A stretch of 64,000 nucleotides of DNA from contig JAUYGY010000025.1 in the NCBI GenBank assembly GCA_030690315.1, positions 62,001-126,000 on the forward strand. Direction: 5' to 3'. The notes beneath the pieces were generated by a model. The model did not search any database. It saw only the letters and a program-made list of their open reading frames with translations, and had not been told where the DNA came from. The translations under genes and the position numbers were made by a program. Source of the stretch: Aequorivita sp. (GTDB lineage Bacteria; Bacteroidota; Bacteroidia; Flavobacteriales; Flavobacteriaceae). Below, one piece after another: positions 51,449 to 59,714 of the stretch (positions are counted from its first letter, which is position 1; each line of letters starts with the position of its first letter).

Positions 51449-51487
51449 AAAAAACCCTTCTTCAATATATTTTGAAAAAGGGCTGTT
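51449..51487 (-). terminator. Terminator of the M1 peptidase gene
   Basis: Arms CCCTTCTTCA (51455-51464) and TGAAAAAGGG (51473-51482) with one mismatch; on the minus strand six T follow the stem. It lies about 20 bases after the M1 stop codon. Confidence 0.8.
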
Positions 51488-51504
51488 TTGGAATTATAAA
51501 TAAA

Positions 51505-53811
51505 TTACTTCGGGCTCGTTTTGTTTTTGAATTGTTCAAAAGATCCCAGTTTTTTTCGTTTTGGCCAACTGTTGTTTGAGGTGTCAATATCTGCAGTTTC
51601 TTCATTGGGATCCACTTCAATTTTAGTGATTTCTTTTTCCGAAGCAATAACTTTTCCTACCGATTCGTCATTCTTTCTCCATATTTCTGCTGGATATGTA
51701 ATCTTTTCTGTACTTCCGTCGCTGTAAGTATATTGTGCAATTATAGGCATCGGAATTCCTCCCGGTTTTTCAAAAATCACTTTGTAAAAATAGTTCGGGC
51801 GCTTCAACTTTGCTCTTTCTTCCGCAGGAATATTGTCCATAATATATTCATTCAATGTTTTCACATCTTCCAATTTTGAGTTGCGCATGCTTTCGTCAAA
51901 ATCCTCACTGTCTTCCTCAACCATATAAACCAAAGGAGGCAAATCGCTTTCTTGAATACCGCGAGTAACCATCATTTCCTTTACTTCCTTGTTCATTTTT
52001 GAGGTAACGTAGAATTTTTTCACATCCTTCACCCCAATATCAACATAATTTGTTGTGTAAAACCATTCTCTCCAATACCAATCTAAATCAACCGCAGAAG
52101 CATCTTCCATGGTTCTGAAAAAATCCTCGGGGGTTGGGTGCTTGAACATCCAGCGGTTGGCGTAGGTTTTAAAAGCGAAGTCGAAAAGTTCGCGGCCCAT
52201 AATGGTTTCGCGAAGTATGTTTAATGCTGTGGCGGGTTTTGCATAGGCATTTGCGCCAAAGTCATGTACGTTCAAACCTTTGCTCATAATGGGTTCCAAC
52301 CTGCTTTGGTCGCCAGCCATATAATCAACAATATTTTTTGCGGGTCCGCGACGTGACGGATATTTTTTGTTTGGCGCGATAGCATCTGGATAGGATTCGG
52401 CGAAATCCTGCTCGGCAACAAATTGGGTAAACGTGTTTAAACCTTCGTCCATCCACGTCCACTGGCGTTCGTCACTGTTTACGATCATCGGGAAATAGTT
52501 GTGTCCCACTTCGTGAATTATAACGCTAATCATTCCAAATTTTGTGCGGTCACTTATGCTTCCATCCTTTTCCGGACGGCCAAAATTCCAGCAAATCATT
52601 GGATATTCCATTCCTTGATTTTTGGCGCTTACAGAAATGGCTTTGGGGTACGGATAATCAAAAGTCATACGCGAAAATGTTTTTAAAGTGCTTGCAACGG
52701 CTCGCGTGGACCAGTCTTCCCAAAGCGGATTTGCTTCTGGGGGATATAACGAAACTGCCATAACAGAGCTATTGCCCATTTTCACGGCCATCATATCCCA
52801 AATATATTTTCGGGAAGTGGCGAAGGCATAATCGCGAACATTTTCTGCTTTAAATTTCCAGGTTCTTTTTGCAGTTGAAAAGTTTTTTGAAGCGGCTTCC
52901 GCTTCGGCTTGAGTAACAATAAGTACAGGTTTGTCAAAAGATTTTAGTGCAGCTTCATAACGGTCCATCATTGCATTTGTGAAAATTTCCTTTCTATTTT
53001 GAAGATCGCCCGTTGCGTCCATAATATGGTCTGCGGGTACAGTGATATTAACTTCAAAATTTCCGAAAGGAAGCGCAAATTCGTCCCTTCCCCAAAACTG
53101 GCTATTCTGCCATCCTTCCACATCGTTATACACCGCCATTCGCGGGTAAAACTGTGCAATCACATACCCGCGATTACCATCCTCAAAAGTTTCGTAACCG
53201 CTACGGGCACGGTCCACGACGTGATCGTTAATGTTGTACCACCACTTTATGGAGAATACAAATTTTTCGCTGGGCATCAAATTTTTTGGCATATCTACCC
53301 GCATCATGGTTTGGTTGATGGTGTATTTCAGTGGGCTGCCCTTGGCATCTTTCACTTCCAAAATATTGAACCCGCCATCAAATTCATTTCCCATATAATT
53401 TTGAACAAAAGTGCCAGCCATATCTGCAGGTTGTGCATCGGAAGGCTCAATTAATGGCGATTTTGAATCCTTCGCCCTTTTGTTTTGATCCAACTGTACC
53501 CACAAAAATTCCAAAGCATCGGGTGAATTGTTTGTGTAGGTAATAGTCTCGTAACCGCTAATTTTTTTGTTTTTATCATCCAGTTCCACGTCCATCACAT
53601 AGTCCGCTTGCTGTTGGTAATAATTTGGACCCGGTGCGCCACTTGCGGTTCTAAACATATTAGGTGTAGAAAATTCCTCATACAGCTGCTTAAAACGGTT
53701 GGTGTTCAAATGGCCAGGATCCCGTTTTGTGGTTTCGGTTTCTTCCTGCGCTGAAATTGCAGCAGATACCAGAAATAGTGCGGTAAAAAATAGGGAGTTA
53801 AGTAATCGCAT
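51505..53811 (-). CDS. M1-family zinc aminopeptidase, exported
   Basis: 768 residues with signal peptide MRLLNSLFFTALFLVSAAISA. N-terminal beta saddle (~50-300), then the gluzincin catalytic domain with H433-E-V-G-H437 and E456 in WTWMDEGLNTF, the exact HExxH-x18-E of family M1, and a catalytic Tyr expected near residue 520. C-terminal ~200 residues lack the ERAP-like helical domain and end in a charged tail. Typical of Bacteroidota periplasmic M1 peptidases. Substrate unknown. Downstream of the DUF6702 gene by 47 bases, same strand. Confidence 0.92.
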   Translation of the reverse strand: MRLLNSLFFTALFLVSAAISAQEETETTKRDPGHLNTNRFKQLYEEFSTPNMFRTASGAPGPNYYQQQADYVMDVELDDKNKKISGYETITYTNNSPDALEFLWVQLDQNKRAKDSKSPLIEPSDAQPADMAGTFVQNYMGNEFDGGFNILEVKDAKGSPLKYTINQTMMRVDMPKNLMPSEKFVFSIKWWYNINDHVVDRARSGYETFEDGNRGYVIAQFYPRMAVYNDVEGWQNSQFWGRDEFALPFGNFEVNITVPADHIMDATGDLQNRKEIFTNAMMDRYEAALKSFDKPVLIVTQAEAEAASKNFSTAKRTWKFKAENVRDYAFATSRKYIWDMMAVKMGNSSVMAVSLYPPEANPLWEDWSTRAVASTLKTFSRMTFDYPYPKAISVSAKNQGMEYPMICWNFGRPEKDGSISDRTKFGMISVIIHEVGHNYFPMIVNSDERQWTWMDEGLNTFTQFVAEQDFAESYPDAIAPNKKYPSRRGPAKNIVDYMAGDQSRLEPIMSKGLNVHDFGANAYAKPATALNILRETIMGRELFDFAFKTYANRWMFKHPTPEDFFRTMEDASAVDLDWYWREWFYTTNYVDIGVKDVKKFYVTSKMNKEVKEMMVTRGIQESDLPPLVYMVEEDSEDFDESMRNSKLEDVKTLNEYIMDNIPAEERAKLKRPNYFYKVIFEKPGGIPMPIIAQYTYSDGSTEKITYPAEIWRKNDESVGKVIASEKEITKIEVDPNEETADIDTSNNSWPKRKKLGSFEQFKNKTSPK

Positions 53812-53858
53812 AATAATTCAGAAGTTTTAAAAATATAAATTTTTCGATTGCCAATATA

Positions 53859-54362
53859 TCAATTAAATTCCAATTTGCCGATCGGTTCGTCTCTGTCAAG
53901 CATCAAACTTCGGCGGTTTTTTGGAGTTTTTAGGTGAATAATATTTTGTTGCTCGGGGAAAATTTCCATCAAAATTTTGTTTTCAATTTCGATGGTTTTT
54001 AAATCGTTCACATCCCTTACTTCAATATAGGCCAAGACCATATCAGTATCATATTCTTTACCTATGTACTCCAGTTTCACGGCTTTCCCGTTCACTTTGA
54101 TATTAATTTTTTGGAGGATGTAATTTTTCAGATCTTCATCTGCGGCTTTGGTTTCCTTTTTTGTGTCCAGGGAAATGGAAGCGTCATACCGTTGTTGTAG
54201 GGCATCTTCAATATCGTCTGTGAAAATTTTTGTAATTATTTGAAGGGAATTTTTCTCCTTAACATATTCTATTTTGGTGATGCTTACATAGAATTTATGC
54301 ACAGGAGCGGCCGAAACCAGAGGAAACACAAGCAATAGAAGAAAAATTCTGGAAAATTGCAT
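53859..54362 (-). CDS. DUF6702 family exported protein
   Basis: 167 residues with signal peptide MQFSRIFLLLLVFPLVSAAP. The mature part reads HKFYVSITKIEYVKEKNSLQ and ITKIFTDDIEDALQQRYDA, then IEIENKILMEIFPEQQNIIH, which is the DUF6702 pattern (periplasmic, Bacteroidota; function unknown). I recall this family next to M1 peptidases and carboxypeptidase-like proteins, as here. Start: I prefer the ATG that begins the signal peptide; an upstream in-frame ATG overlaps the previous stop codon as ATGA, so coupling from there is possible. Confidence 0.85.
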   Translation of the reverse strand: MQFSRIFLLLLVFPLVSAAPVHKFYVSITKIEYVKEKNSLQIITKIFTDDIEDALQQRYDASISLDTKKETKAADEDLKNYILQKINIKVNGKAVKLEYIGKEYDTDMVLAYIEVRDVNDLKTIEIENKILMEIFPEQQNIIHLKTPKNRRSLMLDRDEPIGKLEFN

Positions 54363-54421
54363 AATAAGATACGGAGCTAATGTAACATTAGACGGTTTCA
54401 GTTTATGGATGTTACAAATAT

Positions 54422-55192
54422 TCATTTTTTATTTTCTTCAGAAATGCGTTCGGTATAAATTTTTGCCTTTTCCTCCAAAACAAGCAGCACGCTTCCGTAA
54501 TGTTCTTTTTTGAAATCACTTTCTATTTGAGTGGTTTCAGCACAGAATAGCAGAAAATCATAAACTCTGTTTTCGGGAATACTATAGGTTGTAATGAAAA
54601 ATGGAGGGGTATAATAGTTTAGCATTTGTGCCACGGCGTTATTTTCATATTCCCACTTTCTTCGGGTTTTTAATTCTTTATAATAACCAGAAATATGTTT
54701 GTACAATGCTTCCAAATTAACGCTCAACGGAGTTACGGCAAAGTACATAGGTACTATTTTTTCCTCTGGTTTCCCCTTGAATCCAGGAATTCCCACATCA
54801 TCAAAATTAATTGGTTTTTCGGTTTTTATCTTTTTAAGATCGGTGGCAATGTTACCCGAAAGGTTTGGCTGTAAAAAAACTTCATCCAGTTCATTTACTA
54901 GTTCCGAGAGTTTGACGGTGATAACTCCTTTTTCAAAAATAGCTTCGGTAACCACTACTTTTTCTGGCATATATTTTATGGAGGAAAAAAGGAGCGTGTC
55001 CCGCAGCTTTACATTTATGGAGAAATGGCCATTTTCATTGGTGATGGTGTTAAAGCGCGATGCAACATTCAGCACATGGATGCCTTCAATATCTGCGTCG
55101 TTAGTGATTTTTCCCTGTAATGATTTTTCCTGTGCTAAAAATTGCGCCGTAAAAAAACAAAAGAGGGCTGCATAAAAAATTTTAGTTTTCAC
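54422..55192 (-). CDS. Carboxypeptidase-like regulatory-domain protein (paralogue 2)
   Basis: 256 residues with signal peptide (MKTKIFYAALFCFFTAQFLA). Residues ~22-95 form a carboxypeptidase D-like regulatory domain (GKITNDADIEGIHVLNVASR, FNTITNENGHFSINV), followed by VNELDEVFLQPNLSGNIATD and an unknown C-terminal helical part. GTG start; its first 11 bases overlap the end of the gene before it. It is a diverged paralogue of that gene. These proteins are secreted or periplasmic; not TonB receptors, as no beta barrel follows. Confidence 0.82.
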   Translation of the reverse strand: MKTKIFYAALFCFFTAQFLAQEKSLQGKITNDADIEGIHVLNVASRFNTITNENGHFSINVKLRDTLLFSSIKYMPEKVVVTEAIFEKGVITVKLSELVNELDEVFLQPNLSGNIATDLKKIKTEKPINFDDVGIPGFKGKPEEKIVPMYFAVTPLSVNLEALYKHISGYYKELKTRRKWEYENNAVAQMLNYYTPPFFITTYSIPENRVYDFLLFCAETTQIESDFKKEHYGSVLLVLEEKAKIYTERISEENKK

Positions 55193-56003
55193 CGCGATTT
55201 TTGTATTCTTTACTTTGTTCTAATAAAAACTCCATCAATTCCATTTCGTTTTCAGGTTTCAGCAAGCGTTTATCCATCCCATTTTCTTGTGCGAAATAAA
55301 GAAAATCCACAGCCTTCTCTTTTGGAATATCAAAGGTGGAGGCTATAAAGTTTCTGCTGAATCGCTGCTGTAGATTATTGTTCAAAGCATTGCCTGTTTC
55401 CAGTCTTTCGTCCGGAATGGTCTTGTCTTTTTTGGGAAGCAATAAGCTAACCGCACCTGCCAATATGCCTAAAATATTGGCACCATTCGTCAGTGTGTTT
55501 CCATGCAGAGCTTCCTCTGCAGCGTTTCCAGATATTTTTGTTTTGTCGTCAGGATTTAGATCACTACCATATCTTAAGTTGTAATCGGAAAGCCCCAAAT
55601 CTTTATTAACAGTATAAGTATATATTTTTTTTACATCCACGTTTATATTTCCCGAAAGATCATACGGACGCACCACAACTTCATCAAGTTGGTTTATGGA
55701 CGGATTCATAAAAATATTCATCCTTTTCTGCTCCACAATGCCTTTGTCCACAACCACTGTAAAGGATTGGTATTGTAGTGCAGTAACTTGCACACGGTCA
55801 TTTTCGGTAATTTCAATTTCAAAAGTGCCATCAGCATTTGTGATGGTTCCTTTTTGTGAAGAAATATTGTAAACGTTTATCCCCTCAGCGTCATCGCCAG
55901 TTGGCACGCTTATTTTTCCCGCTACTTTGATGCGCTCAATGTCCTGTGCAAAAATTGAAGAAGAAGAAATTATAAATAATAGAAGAAGTAGTTTTTTTGC
56001 CAT
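55182..56003 (-). CDS. Carboxypeptidase-like regulatory-domain protein (paralogue 1)
   Basis: 273 residues with signal peptide MAKKLLLLLFIISSSSIFAQ. Regulatory domain (VAGKISVPTGDDAEGINVYN, GTITNADGTFEIEIT), then INQLDEVVVRPYDLSGNINV, matching the same junction in the downstream paralogue. A hydrophobic stretch (NILGILAGAVSLLLP, ~175-190) may insert in a membrane. The C-terminal STFDIPKEKAVDFLYFAQEN aligns with TTYSIPENRVYDFLLFCAET in the next gene. First of a four-gene unit (two paralogues, DUF6702, M1 peptidase). Confidence 0.82.
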   Translation of the reverse strand: MAKKLLLLLFIISSSSIFAQDIERIKVAGKISVPTGDDAEGINVYNISSQKGTITNADGTFEIEITENDRVQVTALQYQSFTVVVDKGIVEQKRMNIFMNPSINQLDEVVVRPYDLSGNINVDVKKIYTYTVNKDLGLSDYNLRYGSDLNPDDKTKISGNAAEEALHGNTLTNGANILGILAGAVSLLLPKKDKTIPDERLETGNALNNNLQQRFSRNFIASTFDIPKEKAVDFLYFAQENGMDKRLLKPENEMELMEFLLEQSKEYKNRGEN

Positions 56004-56085
56004 TCCCTAAAATTACGGTTTTGTTTTGTTAGCGAAAACCTAAAGTTTAAGTTATCAATAGTTAAATTTACATTTCTAAAAAAAA

Positions 56086-56114
56086 CTCCTCGATCCCTAA
56101 GCGGAGCCGAACAG
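56086..56114. repeat. Diverged copy of the flavobacterial intergenic repeat upstream of pepE
   Basis: Starts CTCCTCGA like the kynU-kmo copy and contains AAGCGGAGCCGAACAG, similar to CTGAGCGGAGTCGAAG-type repeats. With the copy at 56834 it brackets pepE. Weak palindrome only. Confidence 0.55.
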
Positions 56115-56128
56115 AATAATCTGAAACT

Positions 56129-56833
56129 ATGAAAAACCTACTATTAGCAAGCACCAGCACCATTTACGGCGGAGAATATTTGGATTATCTCACGAATGAA
56201 ATGACCGAACTTTTTAAAGACATCGAAGAAGTTATTTTCATTCCCTACGCCCGTCCCGGGGGCATTAGCCACGACGAATACACTGAAAAAGCGGCAATGA
56301 CATTTCAGAAGATCGGCAAAAAACTGATAGGTTTGCACACATTTGACAAGCCTTCAGAAGCTTTAAAAAACGCAAAAGGAGCATTTACGGGCGGCGGTAA
56401 TACTTTCGTTTTGGTGAGCGCACTCTACCGTTTGGAATTAATGAAACCACTTCGCGAAGCTATCTTGAACGGTTTGCCTTATATGGGAACCAGCGCCGGC
56501 AGCAATATTTGCGGAGTCTCGATGCAAACTACCAACGATATGCCCATCGTGTATCCGCCGTCTTTTAAAACTTTGGGCGCCGTACCCTTCAACCTCAACC
56601 CCCATTATTTGGATCCTGAACCAAACAGCAAACATATGGGCGAGACCCGCGAAACCCGTATAGGGGAATTTCACACGCAAAACACAGTGCCTGTTATTGG
56701 CCTACGCGAAGGCAGCTGGTTGCGTGTAAATGGCGATGAAATTCTTTTGAAGGGCAAATTGAAAGCTCGAGTTTTTGAACAGGGGGAAGAACCTTATGAG
56801 GTTGAAACTGGAACTAAATTTTCCAAGTTTTAG
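56129..56833 (+). CDS. pepE: Dipeptidase E (alpha-aspartyl dipeptidase)
   Basis: Serine dipeptidase of family S51 that splits Asp-X dipeptides. 234 residues. Nucleophile S122 in MGTSAGSNICG, preceded by GAFTGGGNTFVL, and followed by the conserved FNLNPHYLDP and GLREGSWLRV. Length equals E. coli or Salmonella PepE (229). Cytosolic. Single gene bracketed by intergenic repeats; start ATG gives MKNLLLASTSTIYGGEYL. Confidence 0.95.
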   Translation: MKNLLLASTSTIYGGEYLDYLTNEMTELFKDIEEVIFIPYARPGGISHDEYTEKAAMTFQKIGKKLIGLHTFDKPSEALKNAKGAFTGGGNTFVLVSALYRLELMKPLREAILNGLPYMGTSAGSNICGVSMQTTNDMPIVYPPSFKTLGAVPFNLNPHYLDPEPNSKHMGETRETRIGEFHTQNTVPVIGLREGSWLRVNGDEILLKGKLKARVFEQGEEPYEVETGTKFSKF

Positions 56834-56856
56834 TTCTCGACTGTGCTCGAAATGGC
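56834..56856. repeat. Intergenic palindromic repeat after pepE
   Basis: TTCTCGACTGTGCTCGAAA: arms CTCGA / TCGAG-type around CTGTG. Reverse complement matches the kynU-kmo repeat (TCGAGCGCAGTCGAG) except for one base. It begins at the base after the pepE stop. Confidence 0.8.
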
Positions 56857-56861
56857 ATATT

Positions 56862-57296
56862 TTATAATTCCTTCACAAAATGATACCCCTTCGCCACAAA
56901 GCCTTGGTTATAGAAAAATTTATGAGAAGGAAAATTGTGAACATAACTGTTTAGCTCTATCCAATTACAGGATTTCGTTTTGGCATAATCGCTTACAAAA
57001 TCAAATAGCCTTTTACCCAAGCCGTGGCTTCGGTAACTATCATCAATAATAACGTGGTCCACTTCCACGCTTCGTCCTGCATAATGGCGGGTTTGGAACC
57101 ACAGTCCGCAGATGCCAATTAACTTTTCAGTATCAAAAATGCCAAGGCATTCATAATTCTGTTGTACCATTTCATGCAAGCGTTCTTTCAAAAGTGTTTC
57201 GGAAACAGAATAATTCCCCAGTTTTTGCATTAGGGGAACAATTATGAAAATATCATTCTTTTCAATAATACGAATGGAAATGGCGTTATCTTTCAA
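56862..57296 (-). CDS. GNAT family N-acetyltransferase
   Basis: 144 residues, single GNAT domain. Acetyl-CoA loop HVIIDDSYRSHGLGKRLFDF (R/Q-x-x-G-x-G) and the C-terminal SHKFFYNQGFVAKGYHFV with the conserved FY pair. Substrate unknown. Start is a TTG giving MKDNAISIRIIEKND; the TTG is part of a TAATTTTG promoter-like octamer, so the message may be leaderless or the true start may be a rare codon just downstream. Divergent from the M15 peptidase gene with 36 bases between. Confidence 0.82.
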   Translation of the reverse strand: MKDNAISIRIIEKNDIFIIVPLMQKLGNYSVSETLLKERLHEMVQQNYECLGIFDTEKLIGICGLWFQTRHYAGRSVEVDHVIIDDSYRSHGLGKRLFDFVSDYAKTKSCNWIELNSYVHNFPSHKFFYNQGFVAKGYHFVKEL

Positions 57297-57301
57297 AATT
57301 A
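57294..57301 (-). promoter_or_regulatory. Promoter-like octamer over the GNAT start codon
   Basis: TAATTTTG on the minus strand, exact TAnnTTTG, includes the TTG start codon. If it works as a -7 element, the start must be re-set a few codons downstream or the match is chance. Confidence 0.3.
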
Positions 57302-57332
57302 TGGTAATTTTAAATCTTCACTAAATAGTACA

Positions 57333-58076
57333 ATGAAGCGCAACGAATTTATTAAAATTTCTGGCCTTGTCGGAATAAGTCTGGCTGTTTTTCCGAATTT
57401 TTCTTTCACTAATTTTTCAGAACAATTCACCCGAAACCAACTCATAGGAAAAGGGAATCCAGATATTGTGGGCGATAGCTACACCTCAAAAATGCACAAA
57501 ACTGCAAAGGAAGCTTTCAACAGAATGAAGGCCGCCGCCGCGAAAGAAAATATAAATATGGAAGTGGTTTCAGCCTACCGAAGCTTTCAGCGACAGAAAG
57601 AAATTTTTGAGGGGAAGTATAAAAAATTCACTTCCGAAGGGCTTTCGCCTGAAAAGGCGATTGAAAAAATTATTGAATATTCCACAATTCCCGGCACATC
57701 GCGCCACCATTGGGGAACGGATTTGGATATTATTGACGCCAATGCGCCACGACCAGCGAATGTGCTGATGCCAGAAAATTTTCACGGAACTGGCCCCTAT
57801 TGCAAACTGAAAATGTGGCTAAACGAAAATGCTTCAAAATTTGATTTTCACGAAGTCTATACCGACAATGGCAACCGAAAGGGTTTTAAATATGAGCCGT
57901 GGCATTTCAGCTACGCCCCTATTTCAATCCCGATGCTGAAAGAATACAAAGAAAAAATCGACATAAAAAAAATGCTTTCCGAAGAAAAAATTCTTGGTAG
58001 CGAGCATTTTTCAGAAGCCTTTGTTTCAAAATATGTGAAAGAGAACATTTTGGATATTAATCCGAAGTTGTTTTAA
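57333..58076 (+). CDS. M15-family D-alanyl-D-alanine carboxypeptidase
   Basis: 247-residue exported peptidase acting on cell-wall peptides. VanY-type zinc site: PGTSRHHWGTDLDIID (H-x6-D) and the C-terminal KYEPWHFSYA (ExxH). N-terminus KRNEFIKISGLVGISLAVFP is a Tat-like signal with KR in place of RR; a tatA gene lies 6 kb upstream, though Tat use is not proven. Residues ~45-110 form the helical part before the catalytic fold. Complete. Monocistronic, followed by an AT-rich inverted repeat. Confidence 0.9.
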   Translation: MKRNEFIKISGLVGISLAVFPNFSFTNFSEQFTRNQLIGKGNPDIVGDSYTSKMHKTAKEAFNRMKAAAAKENINMEVVSAYRSFQRQKEIFEGKYKKFTSEGLSPEKAIEKIIEYSTIPGTSRHHWGTDLDIIDANAPRPANVLMPENFHGTGPYCKLKMWLNENASKFDFHEVYTDNGNRKGFKYEPWHFSYAPISIPMLKEYKEKIDIKKMLSEEKILGSEHFSEAFVSKYVKENILDINPKLF

Positions 58077-58089
58077 TAATTCAAAATTC

Positions 58090-58144
58090 AATATTTAAAA
58101 TTCAAGGTCCCATCTCTGTTTTTTAACTTTGAATTTTAAATATT
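58090..58144. repeat. 16-base inverted repeat in the gpmI leader
   Basis: AATATTTAAAATTCAA (58090-58105) and its exact complement at 58129-58144, with a 23-base loop. It fills nearly all the space between the M15 gene and gpmI, ending ten bases before the gpmI ATG. It has no GC-rich stem or T run of a terminator, so it may be a folded leader or a repeat remnant. Confidence 0.8.
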
Positions 58145-58154
58145 AAACATTCCA

Positions 58155-59672
58155 ATGAATAAAAAAGTAATTTTAATGATTCTCGATGGCTGGGGAATTA
58201 CGCAAGATCCCACTGTTTCTGCCATTGCGCAGGCCGACACGCCTTTTATTGATTCACTTTACAAAAAATATCCATACGCCCAATTGCTGACCGACGGAAT
58301 GAACGTTGGCCTGCCGCCCGGGCAAATGGGCAACAGCGAAGTGGGCCATATGAACCTTGGCGCTGGACGAATTATTTACCAAGACCTCGCCAAAATAAAT
58401 ATGGCAGTCCAAAAAGGAACTTTAAACAACGAACCCGAACTACAAAAAGCCTTTGATCACGCAAAAATCCATAACAAAAACATACACTTTTTGGGTCTCG
58501 TTTCCAACGGCGGCGTGCACTCACACATCGACCATTTAAAAGCTTTGCTCACCGCAGCCCAGAACGATGGTTTGAAAAATGTGTACGTCCACGCTTTTAC
58601 GGACGGCCGCGATGTGGACCCACATTCGGGGAAAGGTTTTATTACAGAGCTACAGAATCATTTGGAAAAAACGGGCGGAAAATTGGCCTCAATCATTGGG
58701 CGTTATTATGCAATGGACCGCGATAAACGTTGGGAACGCGTAAAAAAAACCTATGATATGCTATGTTTCGGAATTGGAAAACCATCACACAACGCGCTAA
58801 AAAGTATCGAAGAAAGTTATACCGAAGGAATTACCGATGAATTCATCGAACCAATTGTGATGACCACTTCCGAAGGAAAACCAATTGCAACAATAGAAAA
58901 GGATGATGTTGTACTTTTCTTCAATTTTAGAACCGACCGCGGGCGACAGCTCACCGAAGTTTTAACCCAAAAAGATCACGACGAATTGGGGATGAAAATG
59001 CTTCCGCTTTACTTCGTAACCCTTACCAACTATGATGATTCCTACGAAAATATGCACATAATCTACAATAAAGAACATCTGCACGACACCTTGGGTGAAA
59101 TTTTGGAGAAGAACGGAAAAAAGCAAATCCGAATCGCAGAGACCGAAAAATATCCGCACGTTACTTTTTTCTTTTCAGGTGGGAGGGAAATTCCTTTTGA
59201 GGGCGAAAAACGAATTCTTTGTCCCTCGCCTACGGTTGCCACTTACGATTTAAAACCTGAAATGAGTGCCTACGATCTTCGCGATATGATTTTGCCTGAA
59301 ATTGAAAATGAAACGGCCGACTTCATTTGCCTAAATTTTGCAAATCCAGATATGGTTGGCCACACGGGCGTTTTTGAAGCTGCTATAAAAGCCTGTGAAA
59401 CGGTGGATAAATGTGCAAAAGCAATTGTTGGAAAAGCATTGGAAAGCCATTACACAACCATAATAATAGCCGACCACGGCAACAGTGAAACGATGCGAAA
59501 TGCGGATGGTTCACCAAATACAGCACACACCACCAACCCCGTCCCCATAATAATTGTGGATAACGAAATCAAAACCGTTAAAAACGGAATTTTGGGGGAT
59601 ATAGCGCCAACAATTCTTAATATTATGGGAATTGAAAAGCCTGAAATAATGACACAACATTCCTTAATATAA
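58155..59672 (+). CDS. gpmI: Phosphoglycerate mutase, 2,3-bisphosphoglycerate-independent
   Basis: Glycolytic isomerisation of 3- and 2-phosphoglycerate, Mn-dependent. 505 residues, standard length. Metal and Ser nucleophile motifs: MILDGWGI (Asp), MGNSEVGHMNLGAGR (phospho-Ser), SNGGVHSHIDHL, HAFTDGRDV, NFRTDRGRQ and the C-terminal IADHGNSETM with NTAHTTNPVP. Complete ATG start. Leader holds a 16-base inverted repeat. Confidence 0.97.
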   Translation: MNKKVILMILDGWGITQDPTVSAIAQADTPFIDSLYKKYPYAQLLTDGMNVGLPPGQMGNSEVGHMNLGAGRIIYQDLAKINMAVQKGTLNNEPELQKAFDHAKIHNKNIHFLGLVSNGGVHSHIDHLKALLTAAQNDGLKNVYVHAFTDGRDVDPHSGKGFITELQNHLEKTGGKLASIIGRYYAMDRDKRWERVKKTYDMLCFGIGKPSHNALKSIEESYTEGITDEFIEPIVMTTSEGKPIATIEKDDVVLFFNFRTDRGRQLTEVLTQKDHDELGMKMLPLYFVTLTNYDDSYENMHIIYNKEHLHDTLGEILEKNGKKQIRIAETEKYPHVTFFFSGGREIPFEGEKRILCPSPTVATYDLKPEMSAYDLRDMILPEIENETADFICLNFANPDMVGHTGVFEAAIKACETVDKCAKAIVGKALESHYTTIIIADHGNSETMRNADGSPNTAHTTNPVPIIIVDNEIKTVKNGILGDIAPTILNIMGIEKPEIMTQHSLI

Positions 59673-59714
59673 AATTTTAAATAATCATTGAACTTTTGAA
59701 ATTACTCGGAAAGA

